Assembly: GCA_006227965.1 (NCBI GenBank)
Contig: SBFL01000054.1
Span: 1-6,363 of the forward strand
Reading direction: 5' to 3'
DNA length: 6,363 nucleotides
DNA from: Bacteroidota bacterium
Lineage (GTDB): Bacteria > Bacteroidota > Bacteroidia > Flavobacteriales > Flavobacteriaceae
In this document: one piece after another, positions 1-6,363 of the stretch
How positions within the stretch are numbered: position 1 is the stretch's first letter
Layout: each line of letters starts with the position of its first letter
Notes under the pieces: generated by a model
Seen by the model: only the letters and a program-made list of their open reading frames with translations
What the model was told of the DNA's origin: nothing
The model's database searches: none
Made by a program: the position numbers and the translations under genes

Positions 1-557
1 CCCTGGCCGCTGAAGGGGTGGATATCTGTGAGCCCATGTTTGACGGTGATCCTTCGGACCCTAATTACCAGCATCTGCTTGACTTCAGCGAAACCTTTGC
101 CTTTACCGAATTCCTACTGGAGCGAAACCCCCTCCGTTATGAGTTTTCCTCCATAGACATGACCAATAAGCGGGATGACATTCCCGCGGACTCTGATTAC
201 TTTACCCTCATGGATTTTTCGGCCAAATGGGATCCGGTCCCCACCATGCTGTGCCAGAATCACACCGCCCTGGTAAAGGGTTTTATGGGGCAGACCACTG
301 CATTTACGCGCTCACAAATAAAGCCGACAGTACTGGTATTGGGTGAGAACAAACTGAACGGGGAGGCCCGGTATATACACGGGATCAAGGGAAGGGGGTT
401 CTTCACTTTCTATGGGGGGCATGACCCCGAGGACTACCAGCACCGTGTCGGGGACCCCAAGACCGAACTGGAACTGCACCCGAATTCCCCGGGCTACCGG
501 TTGATTTTGAATAACGTCCTCTTCCCGGCCGCCCGCAAGAAGAAACAAAAAACCTAA
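1..557 (+). CDS. 'Asparagine synthetase B'-like protein of Flavobacteriia, 5'-truncated
   Basis: The reading frame is open from base 3 (it enters as LAAEGVDICEPMF) and ends with TAA at 555-557, so 184 C-terminal residues are visible and the start lies outside the window. I recognise the conserved tail of a flavobacterial protein of roughly 400 residues: MFDGDPSDPNY, then ERNP, YFTLMDFSAKWDP, LVKGFMGQTTAF, NGEARYIHGIKG, FYGGHDPEDYQHRVGDP, and finally HPNSPGYRLILNNVLFP with a lysine-rich end. Databases commonly call this family asparagine synthetase B. Nothing visible here (no PP-loop SGGxDS, no synthetase domain) supports that activity, so I treat the name as a legacy label and the function as unknown. 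From memory the complete proteins begin with a signal peptide, which would make it exported, but that part is not in this window. The stop codon overlaps the stop of the convergent phosphatase gene. The family match is fairly sure; the function is not. Confidence 0.8.
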   Translation, partial: LAAEGVDICEPMFDGDPSDPNYQHLLDFSETFAFTEFLLERNPLRYEFSSIDMTNKRDDIPADSDYFTLMDFSAKWDPVPTMLCQNHTALVKGFMGQTTAFTRSQIKPTVLVLGENKLNGEARYIHGIKGRGFFTFYGGHDPEDYQHRVGDPKTELELHPNSPGYRLILNNVLFPAARKKKQKT

Positions 558-1357
558 CCGAGCGCCGCGAGCAATTGCTCAAGAATGTGTTCTACCCCCT
601 GCTCATCATTGCTCAGGGTCTTAAAGCGCGCCGTTTGCAGTACATTGGGATGCGCATTGGCCATGGCATAACTGAATGCCGCCCGCTCCAGCATTTCCAG
701 GTCGTTGTTGTAGTCCCCGAAAGCGAGGGTGGCCTCGGGGGGAATTCCCAAATGTTTCTGAAGCAGTTCCAGGGCGCGCCCCTTATGGGCCTTTGGATCT
801 GAAAGGTCCACCCAGTGGGCCCCTGAAACCTTTACCTTCAATCGGTTTTCATAGGGTTGTACTTTCGGGTAGATGTAGGTCTCAGAGCTGTCGAAATGAT
901 AGACGGCAATTTTCATGATCTCTCCCCTGAATCCCTGCAGCTCATCCAGGTATTCGAACTCGGTATAATACTCCGTCAGCTGTTCCCTGAATGCCGGGAC
1001 GGGAGGCCTGAGATAGGCCCGTTCCTTCCCGCAGAGCACGGTGTGCGCCCCGGGGATTCCCTCCAGGGTGCGCAGGACTTCGTCCCTGAGGACAGGGTCC
1101 ATGGGGGTGGACAAGAGTTCCGTTTCCCTGTGACGGAGCAGGCCGCCGTTTTCCGCGATGATGAATACTTCACCGAGGATGGGAGTCAGCTTTACGGCAA
1201 TGCTCTGGTACTGTCTGCCGCTGGCCGCTGCAAACCGAACACCCCGTCTGCCCAGCGCTTCCTGTAATTCAAAAAACCGGTCGCTCACCCGGTGCGCGGA
1301 ATCCAGCAGGGTTCCGTCCATATCGGTTACAACGAGTTTTACATCCTTTAGATCCAT
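554..1357 (-). CDS. Cof-type HAD-IIB family phosphatase
   Basis: This encodes a 267-residue cytosolic haloacid-dehalogenase-type hydrolase, probably acting on sugar phosphates or similar small phosphoesters. All four HAD motifs are present: motif I DMDGT with nucleophile D12 and acid/base D14; motif II in AAASGR with S46; the motif III lysine, probably K192 in AHKGRAL; and motif IV GDYNNDLEM with D215 and D219 for Mg2+. The roughly 120 residues between motifs II and III are the C2B-type cap that sets substrate choice, and the length is normal for Cof/YidA/SupH-like proteins. I chose the ATG at 1357 because the family starts about 11 residues before DMDGT. The frame stays open to 1717, but that extension is antisense to the neighbouring YjbQ gene and resembles no HAD sequence. 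A TAnnTTTG element lies 17 nt upstream of this ATG. The substrate cannot be told from sequence. Confidence 0.9.
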   Translation of the reverse strand: MDLKDVKLVVTDMDGTLLDSAHRVSDRFFELQEALGRRGVRFAAASGRQYQSIAVKLTPILGEVFIIAENGGLLRHRETELLSTPMDPVLRDEVLRTLEGIPGAHTVLCGKERAYLRPPVPAFREQLTEYYTEFEYLDELQGFRGEIMKIAVYHFDSSETYIYPKVQPYENRLKVKVSGAHWVDLSDPKAHKGRALELLQKHLGIPPEATLAFGDYNNDLEMLERAAFSYAMANAHPNVLQTARFKTLSNDEQGVEHILEQLLAALG

Positions 1358-1374
1358 AGGTCCGGTTTCTGGCG

Positions 1375-1382
1375 CAAAGGTA
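1375..1382 (-). promoter_or_regulatory. Probable Bacteroidota -7 element for the HAD gene
   Basis: Read on the minus strand this is TACCTTTG followed by CGCC, fitting the Bacteroidota sigma-ABfrA -7 consensus TAnnTTTG. It sits 17 nt before the chosen ATG at 1357, which would leave a leader of about ten bases. No TTTG is found at the usual distance for a -33 element; that position is instead occupied by an 11-bp tandem repeat. The bases after the element (GCGCC) match those after the thrS promoter element. The call is inferred from consensus only. Confidence 0.45.
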
Positions 1383-1399
1383 ATTTTATCCGTACTTTT

Positions 1400-1421
1400 C
1401 CTGCGCCTTTCCTGCGCACTT
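1400..1421. repeat. Two-copy 11-bp tandem repeat in a divergent intergenic region
   Basis: CCTGCGCCTTT (1400-1410) is followed directly by CCTGCGCACTT (1411-1421), two mismatches apart; counting the preceding bases, TTTCCTGCGC recurs exactly at 1397-1406 and 1408-1417. Eleven bases is about one helical turn. The repeat covers the -33 area of the putative HAD promoter and lies 20 nt before the YjbQ start, so a regulator site is possible. Two short copies can also arise by chance. Confidence 0.4.
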
Positions 1422-1441
1422 AACGTAAATTTTATCTTTAT

Positions 1442-1864
1442 ATGCCCTGGTTTCAACGCGAAATACAACTCAGGCCCTTTCCCAGGGGATTTCACCTGAT
1501 CACCAGGGAGATCCAGGAGGGACTCCCGGAACTTAAGGGAATTCGTGCCGGGCTCTTGCACGTCTTTATCAGGCATACCTCGGCCAGCCTTACCCTCAAT
1601 GAGAACGCAGACCCCACCGTACGGGCCGATTTTGAGCGGCACATGAATGTAATGGTCCCGGAAGGGGCTTCCTACTATACGCATACCCTGGAAGGTCCGG
1701 ACGACATGCCTGCACATATCAAGGCCTCCCTTATGGGCAGCTCATTGCTATTGCCGGTAAGCCAGGGAAGGCTCAGCCTGGGTACCTGGCAGGGGGTTTA
1801 CCTCTGCGAGCACCGCGACAGGGCGTGCGGCCGCCATTTACTCCTTACCCTGCAGGGGGCATAA
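1442..1864 (+). CDS. YjbQ/UPF0047 family protein (secondary thiamine-phosphate synthase type)
   Basis: This 140-residue protein spans the whole UPF0047 family, whose members are small, cytosolic and usually trimeric; E. coli YjbQ has weak thiamine-phosphate synthase activity, and the main cellular role is unsettled. Visible signatures are [16 protein letters not shown] with H45, [17 protein letters not shown] with H81, E84, D87/D88 and H92, then [14 protein letters not shown] with H124 and R125; the histidines form the presumed active or metal site. The ATG at 1442 gives the family's usual N-terminus (WFQREIQL). No Shine-Dalgarno is visible before it. It diverges from the HAD gene across 84 bases and converges on rplT. 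Its TAA stop (1862-1864) shares bases with the A-run that is the T-tract of the rplT terminator. Family assignment is sure; the biochemical role is borrowed from homologues. Confidence 0.92.
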   Translation: MPWFQREIQLRPFPRGFHLITREIQEGLPELKGIRAGLLHVFIRHTSASLTLNENADPTVRADFERHMNVMVPEGASYYTHTLEGPDDMPAHIKASLMGSSLLLPVSQGRLSLGTWQGVYLCEHRDRACGRHLLLTLQGA

Positions 1865-1900
1865 AAAAACCCCGGTGCTGATAGCTATCGGCACCGGGGT
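1863..1900 (-). terminator. Rho-independent terminator of the thrS-infC-rpmI-rplT operon
   Basis: A 14-bp stem (1869-1882 with 1887-1900; one T-G wobble at 1879/1890) closes on the loop AGCT (1883-1886). Its outer ten pairs, ACCCCGGTGC with GCACCGGGGT, are perfect. On the minus strand it is followed by seven T (complement of 1863-1869, the first of them in the stem's last pair). It begins 23 nt after the rplT stop. No T-run follows the stem on the plus strand, so termination should mainly act leftward, although the hairpin could also protect the 3' end of the yjbQ-type transcript. Confidence 0.92.
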
Positions 1901-1923
1901 CCCCACGAGAAAACGTTCGATTT

Positions 1924-2268
1924 TTATTTTACCTTCTCCACGATGGCCTTGAAGGCTTCCGGATGGTTCATGGCGAGGTCGGCCAGCACCTTGCGGTTCA
2001 GCTCGATGTTCTGGGCCTTTACCTTCCCCATGAATTCCGAGTAGGACATTCCGTGCATCCTGGCTCCCGCGTTGATGCGGGTGATCCAGAGGGAGCGGAA
2101 GTTTCTTTTCTTGGTTCTGCGGTCCCTGTAGGCGTATGACATCGCCTTTTCTACCGCATTTTTGGCTACGGTCCAGACGTTTTTACGTCTTCCGAAGTAC
2201 CCTTTGGCCTGCTTCATCACCTTTTTTCTCCGGGCTCTTGAAGCAACTGAATTTACTGATCTTGGCAT
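1924..2268 (-). CDS. rplT: 50S ribosomal protein L20
   Basis: This is a 114-residue bL20, a primary 23S rRNA binding protein needed early in 50S assembly; in E. coli it also represses translation of rpmI-rplT mRNA. The arginine/lysine-rich N-terminal extension ([20 protein letters not shown], residues 1-20) and [10 protein letters not shown] (23-32) are typical, followed by [25 protein letters not shown] in several short conserved blocks and the globular C-terminal part with GMSYSEFM and [10 protein letters not shown]. Length is close to the usual 115-120. The ATG at 2268 gives the expected N-terminus. It is the last gene of the operon: a 94-base spacer separates it from rpmI and a strong terminator follows. 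It converges on the YjbQ gene. Confidence 0.98.
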   Translation of the reverse strand: MPRSVNSVASRARRKKVMKQAKGYFGRRKNVWTVAKNAVEKAMSYAYRDRRTKKRNFRSLWITRINAGARMHGMSYSEFMGKVKAQNIELNRKVLADLAMNHPEAFKAIVEKVK

Positions 2269-2362
2269 TTTTCTTTTGTTTTTTGTAGCAGGCGTTCCAA
2301 TTGTTTGGACACTTTATGGCCTGACTCCATGGTTACACTTTGTACCGATATACACGCAGGGC
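2269..2362 (-). other. rpmI-rplT spacer with short inverted repeats
   Basis: This is the longest spacer in the operon. It holds three adjacent small inverted repeats, in plus coordinates: TCCAA/TTGGA with loop TTGT (2296-2309); ATGG/CCAT (2316-2330); and GGTTACA/TGTACC with one bulge (2331-2346). AAAGTGT on the minus strand occurs twice (complement of 2309-2315 and 2335-2341). No TAnnTTTG promoter is present. The stems are weak. An L20-binding or translation-control site is conceivable because L20 autoregulates in other bacteria, but nothing here resembles a known leader that I can recall. Confidence 0.25.
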
Positions 2363-2560
2363 TTATTTCAGCCGCAATTGCTCCCTGATACTGTTTTCAT
2401 CCGCTTCGTGGACCAAGGTGGAATGCGTCAGCTTAAGCTTCCGCTTTTTCGACTTTTTGGTCAGGATGTGACTCTTGAAGGCGTGCTTTCTCTTGATCTT
2501 TCCAGAACCTGTCAGCTTGAAACGCTTCTTGGCACTGGATTTGGTCTTCATTTTAGGCAT
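2363..2560 (-). CDS. rpmI: 50S ribosomal protein L35
   Basis: This is a 65-residue bL35, a very basic small protein of the large ribosomal subunit. The N-terminal signature [20 protein letters not shown] is complete, with the following [21 protein letters not shown] block and a short acidic stretch (HEADENSI) near the end. Length is the same as E. coli L35. The ATG at 2560 begins the family signature exactly. It lies 37 nt downstream of infC and is followed by rplT on the same transcript, the standard infC-rpmI-rplT order. No promoter of its own is visible, so it should be expressed from upstream of thrS. Confidence 0.98.
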   Translation of the reverse strand: MPKMKTKSSAKKRFKLTGSGKIKRKHAFKSHILTKKSKKRKLKLTHSTLVHEADENSIREQLRLK

Positions 2561-2597
2561 CTGTTCCTGGTTAAAATTTATTTCTGTTTTCCCGTGT

Positions 2598-3152
2598 CTA
2601 TTTTTTGGCTTTTGGCGCGATGAACATAGTCATCCGCTTTCCTTCCAATTTGGGCATTTGCTCTACTTTTCCGTAATCCTCCAGATCCTGGGCGAGGCGG
2701 AGGAGCAAAATCTCTCCCTTGTCCTTGTACACGATGGACCTTCCCTTGAAAAACACATAGGCCTTCAGTTTGGCCCCGTCCTTCAGGAATTTCTCAGCGT
2801 GTTTTGTTTTAAACTCGTAATCGTGGTCGTCCGTATTGGGTCCGAACCGTATTTCTTTTACAACTACCTTGGAAGCCTTGGCCTTCATGGCCTTTTCCCG
2901 CTTCTTTTTTTCGTAGAGGAACTTCTTGTAATCGATGATCTTGCAGACCGGTGGATCTGCCTTGGGCGAAATTTCAACGAGGTCTAACCCTATTTCCTCA
3001 GCCATTTTGATGGCTTCCTGAACGGTGTACACGCCCATTTCCACATTGTCACCCACAAGACGCACGCTAGGTGCGGTAATCTTTTCATTAATGTTGTGAG
3101 GGAATTTGTTTTCCCTCTTAGGTCTGGGCTTGAATCTTCTTCGTATTGCTAT
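2598..3152 (-). CDS. infC: Translation initiation factor IF-3, apparent AUA start
   Basis: IF3 binds the 30S subunit, prevents early 50S joining and checks the start codon and initiator tRNA. The 184-residue product begins [20 protein letters not shown] (first residue encoded by ATA), a basic tail typical of flavobacterial IF3. The N-domain follows with INEKI (21-25), [33 protein letters not shown], then a lysine-rich linker and the C-domain with [26 protein letters not shown] and [12 protein letters not shown]. Going upstream the frame hits TGA at 3161-3159, and between that and GTG at 3065 there is no ATG, GTG, TTG or CTG. A GTG start would drop INEKI, part of the IF3 N-domain, so the start must be non-canonical; ATA at 3152-3150 best fits the family N-terminus. 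It lies 27 nt after thrS. E. coli infC also has an unusual start (AUU) that lets IF3 lower its own synthesis. Confidence 0.93.
   Translation of the reverse strand: MAIRRRFKPRPKRENKFPHNINEKITAPSVRLVGDNVEMGVYTVQEAIKMAEEIGLDLVEISPKADPPVCKIIDYKKFLYEKKKREKAMKAKASKVVVKEIRFGPNTDDHDYEFKTKHAEKFLKDGAKLKAYVFFKGRSIVYKDKGEILLLRLAQDLEDYGKVEQMPKLEGKRMTMFIAPKAKK
3150..3152 (-). promoter_or_regulatory. Non-canonical AUA start codon of infC
   Basis: ATA on the minus strand, followed by GCA ATA CGA (A-I-R). It is the third codon after an in-frame TGA, and no standard start precedes the conserved IF3 N-terminal sequence. The second ATA (3146-3144) would be the nearest alternative. No Shine-Dalgarno is visible at the right distance. 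By analogy with E. coli infC, such a codon would make translation sensitive to IF3 level; this is inferred, not shown. Confidence 0.7.
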
Positions 3153-3179
3153 GGCTACTCAGTTTTAATTAAACTTCTT

Positions 3180-5120
<1,941 letters not shown>

Positions 5121-5141
5121 GATACAGATGCTGTAAGGGCG

Positions 5142-5172
5142 CAAAGATAATACCTCCTGCTTTGGCAGGCAA
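5142..5172 (-). promoter_or_regulatory. Probable Bacteroidota promoter of the thrS operon
   Basis: On the minus strand the -7 element is TATCTTTG (5149-5142), fitting TAnnTTTG and followed by CGCC. A partial -33 element, gTTG (TTG at 5172-5170), lies 20 bases upstream, within the spacing reported for this promoter class. Transcription would start about 15-20 bases before the ATG at 5120, leaving no room for a long leader. The spacer holds a perfect 5-bp inverted repeat, CCTGC-TTTG-GCAGG (5156-5169), which could be an operator or chance. Confidence 0.65.
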
Positions 5173-5196
5173 CCATATGAATCAGGGAAACATGGG

Positions 5197-5424
5197 TCAT
5201 TTTTTTCGCCCGAAAAGGGCGTCTACCAGTGTTTTTATACTGTAGAACCCCATCCCCACGGCTCCAATGGCCAGCAGGCATCCGATCACCAGCACGGGCA
5301 TGTACCAGGGATGGTCCTGGTTCCTGAAGGCCTGGTACAGAACAACGGGCCCGGAAAACATCAGGGCCAGTGTCCAGGCCAGACGTTTCACACCCTTGAT
5401 CAGTAAGTCACGATTGGTTTTCAA
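5197..5424 (-). CDS. DUF6095-like small membrane protein, TTG start
   Basis: This 75-residue protein has two probable membrane helices (about 14-32, LAWTLALMFSGPVVLY, and 42-62, MPVLVIGCLLAIGAVGMGF) joined by a short polar stretch (FRNQDHPW), with basic residues at both ends (KR at 13-14 and GRKK at the end). This predicts both termini inside, with the loop in the periplasm. The pattern (K-x-LLIKGVKRLA, GPVVLYQAF-N--HP, then KTLVDALF) matches what I recall of DUF6095, a flavobacterial family of unknown function. The start is TTG at 5424: an in-frame TGA lies nine codons upstream, no ATG or GTG exists between, and the next ATG would remove most of the first helix. A TAttTTTG element is 22 nt upstream. 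It lies 76 nt ahead of thrS on the same strand and is divergent from the 42-residue ORF. Its role is unknown. Confidence 0.8.
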   Translation of the reverse strand: MKTNRDLLIKGVKRLAWTLALMFSGPVVLYQAFRNQDHPWYMPVLVIGCLLAIGAVGMGFYSIKTLVDALFGRKK

Positions 5425-5446
5425 TTGGAAAGCGCTTGTGAGGAAT

Positions 5447-5482
5447 CAAAAATAACAAGAATTACTATCTTTTGCGGGCAAA
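5447..5482 (-). promoter_or_regulatory. Possible Bacteroidota promoter of the DUF6095-like gene
   Basis: Minus-strand TATTTTTG (5454-5447) matches TAnnTTTG and ends 22 nt before the TTG start. A TTTG (5482-5479) lies 24 bases upstream of it, a little further than the usual spacing of about 19-21. This makes the -7 call reasonable and the -33 call weak. Confidence 0.4.
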
Positions 5483-5492
5483 CCCCCGGATT

Positions 5493-5621
5493 ATGCAATC
5501 AGCATTAGCGCAGCAGGCTGCCCGTGTTCTTGAAAACAACTGGCAGGAAGTCTCTATCCTGGTCGGCTTCTTTTTCCTCATCCTTTTGTTTAGTTTTATG
5601 CTTCCAACCCTTTATGGATGA
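5493..5621 (+). CDS. Small single-TM protein coupled to glycerate kinase
   Basis: A 42-residue ORF starts at ATG 5493 and ends with TGA at 5619-5621, overlapping the ATG of the glycerate kinase gene as ATGA, the usual sign of translational coupling. The N-terminal half, MQSALAQQAARVLENNWQE, looks like an amphipathic helix; residues 20-41 (VSILVGFFFLILLFSFMLPT and on) form one convincing membrane helix. There is no cleavable-signal pattern, cysteine or metal motif. I do not recognise the family. Upstream, TATCTTTTGCG (5466-5476) resembles a -7 element but has one T too many and no good -33. It diverges from the DUF6095-like gene across 68 bases. It could be a real microprotein or a translated leader for the kinase; the exact overlap and clean helix favour a real gene. 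Confidence 0.55.
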   Translation: MQSALAQQAARVLENNWQEVSILVGFFFLILLFSFMLPTLYG

Positions 5622-6363
5622 GAATAATACTTATTCCAGATAAATTCAAAGGTTCACTGACAGCCAAAGAGGTGAGGGAGGCAATTTCGGCCGGGGTCCT
5701 CGGGGTCTTTCCGGATGCGGATCTGATAGACTTTCCCGCCTCTGACGGAGGGGATGGCTTTCTAGATGCCGTCCGCTCGGTTCGCGAAGTGGAAACGGTT
5801 GAGGTAATGGTGGAAGATCCTCTCGGCAGGAGCATCAACGCCCCATTCCTCTTGGACCGGGCTCGTGGAGAAGCCTTCCTGGAAATGGCCACGGCCTCAG
5901 GCATGGTCCTGCTAAGCCAGGCGGAAAGGGATCCGCTGCGTACCCATACCCGCGGCACAGGCCAGCTTATACGCGAGGCGATCCTGAGAGGGGCACGGAG
6001 GGTTTTTGTCGGGTTGGGTGGCAGCGCCACCAATGATGGAGGTTGTGGCATTGCCACTGTTTTCGGATATCGTTTCCTGGACGGGCGGGGAAGGGAGTTA
6101 GACCCCGTTGGCGGGAACCTCGAAAGGATTGCGGACATTGTGGAGCCTGAAGAGGCCGCTTTGACCAGGGATGTGGAGATAATAGCGGTAAATGATGTCT
6201 CAAACCCGCTTTGGGGCCCTCAGGGAGCCGCATATGTGTATTCGCGTCAGAAGGGAGCTACCGAGGTTGCTATACCGGAGTTGGACAGGGGGCTCCGTCA
6301 ACTGGATCGGTTGGCCGGCAATCAGCTGGGCATACATGCCGGGCAGCTGGCCGGGGCAGGTGC
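5618..6363 (+). CDS. Glycerate kinase (GlxK/GarK family), 3'-truncated
   Basis: This cytosolic kinase phosphorylates D-glycerate with ATP, feeding glycerate from glyoxylate or sugar-acid breakdown into glycolysis. The frame is open from ATG 5618 to the window end, giving 248 residues; the family is usually 370-380, so about a third is missing on the right. Family hallmarks are present: MRIILIPDKFKGSLTA at the start (DKFKGSL 8-14), SDGGDGF (42-48), TRGTGQLI (111-118), the glycine-rich GLGGSATNDGG (132-142) and NDVSNPLWGPQGAA (192-205). The start is fixed by the family N-terminus. It overlaps the upstream 42-residue ORF by four bases (ATGA), so the two are probably co-transcribed. Whether the product is 2- or 3-phosphoglycerate cannot be told here. 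No defect is seen in the visible part. Confidence 0.95.
   Translation, partial: MRIILIPDKFKGSLTAKEVREAISAGVLGVFPDADLIDFPASDGGDGFLDAVRSVREVETVEVMVEDPLGRSINAPFLLDRARGEAFLEMATASGMVLLSQAERDPLRTHTRGTGQLIREAILRGARRVFVGLGGSATNDGGCGIATVFGYRFLDGRGRELDPVGGNLERIADIVEPEEAALTRDVEIIAVNDVSNPLWGPQGAAYVYSRQKGATEVAIPELDRGLRQLDRLAGNQLGIHAGQLAGAG

Noticed and set aside
1433..1440. TATCTTTA as a -7 element for the YjbQ gene
   Set aside because: It lacks the final G and directly abuts the ATG, which would place the transcription start inside the coding sequence.
1358..1717. N-terminal extension of the HAD gene (open frame of 120 further codons on the minus strand)
   Set aside because: It is antisense to the well-supported YjbQ gene, has no resemblance to HAD proteins, and the family starts just before DMDGT at the ATG at 1357.
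2162..2987. Two plus-strand open frames (2162-2623, 2475-2987) with hydrophobic stretches
   Set aside because: They are antisense to rplT, rpmI and infC; lysine-rich genes read backwards give Phe/Leu-rich sequence that mimics membrane helices.
5121..5144. Eight-residue N-terminal extension of ThrRS from TTG at 5144
   Set aside because: The TTG lies inside the TAnnTTTG promoter element, and ATG at 5120 starts exactly at the TGS domain.
5201..5220. Hairpin GCCCG-AAAA/GGGC next to a run of T, considered as a terminator
   Set aside because: The stem is 4-5 bp and lies inside the DUF6095-like CDS end; on the minus strand it is followed by A, not T, and on the plus strand the T-run precedes the stem.
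5596..6233. Minus-strand open frames of 180 and 88 codons
   Set aside because: They lie opposite the glycerate kinase gene, which has clear family motifs; the products are Ser/Arg/Pro-rich with no recognisable domain.

Overview
The window looks like chromosomal core sequence from a member of the Bacteroidota, most likely a marine-type Flavobacteriia. Four things point there. The minus strand carries thrS-infC-rpmI-rplT with flavobacterial-type protein sequences. A two-TM protein matches my recollection of DUF6095, a family I associate with Flavobacteriia. The first gene ends in the conserved C-terminus of the flavobacterial protein usually labelled 'asparagine synthetase B'. The promoter-like sites fit the Bacteroidota TAnnTTTG type, and clear Shine-Dalgarno sequences are absent before most genes. 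A Robiginitalea/Muricauda-like source is a guess from protein resemblance and the fairly GC-rich sequence.

Layout. 1-557 (+) is the 3' part of the 'asparagine synthetase B'-like gene. It meets, tail to tail with a 4-nt overlap, a Cof-type HAD phosphatase gene (554-1357, -). Divergent from that is a YjbQ/UPF0047 gene (1442-1864, +). A strong hairpin with a T-tract on the minus strand (1863-1900) closes the translation operon, which runs leftward: thrS (5120-3180), infC (3152-2598), rpmI (2560-2363), rplT (2268-1924). Upstream on the same strand is the DUF6095-like gene (5424-5197). Divergent from it, a 42-residue one-TM ORF (5493-5621, +) overlaps by ATGA the start of a glycerate kinase gene (5618 to the window end, +).

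How they work together. ThrRS, IF3, L35 and L20 all serve translation, and their order is the same as in E. coli (without the following pheST). A TAnnTTTG promoter lies just upstream of thrS, and no terminator is visible before the one after rplT. The most notable feature is infC. Its conserved N-terminus can only be reached from a non-canonical start, apparently AUA, because an in-frame TGA lies three codons upstream and the first standard start (GTG at 3065) would remove the start of the IF3 N-domain. This parallels the AUU start of E. coli infC, which underlies IF3 autoregulation. The small ORF coupled to glycerate kinase is the other item worth checking. Otherwise this is an ordinary housekeeping region: I see no mobile element, CRISPR array, tRNA, rRNA or defence system. 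No stretch above 300 bases lacks a gene; the largest gap is 94 bases, between rpmI and rplT.
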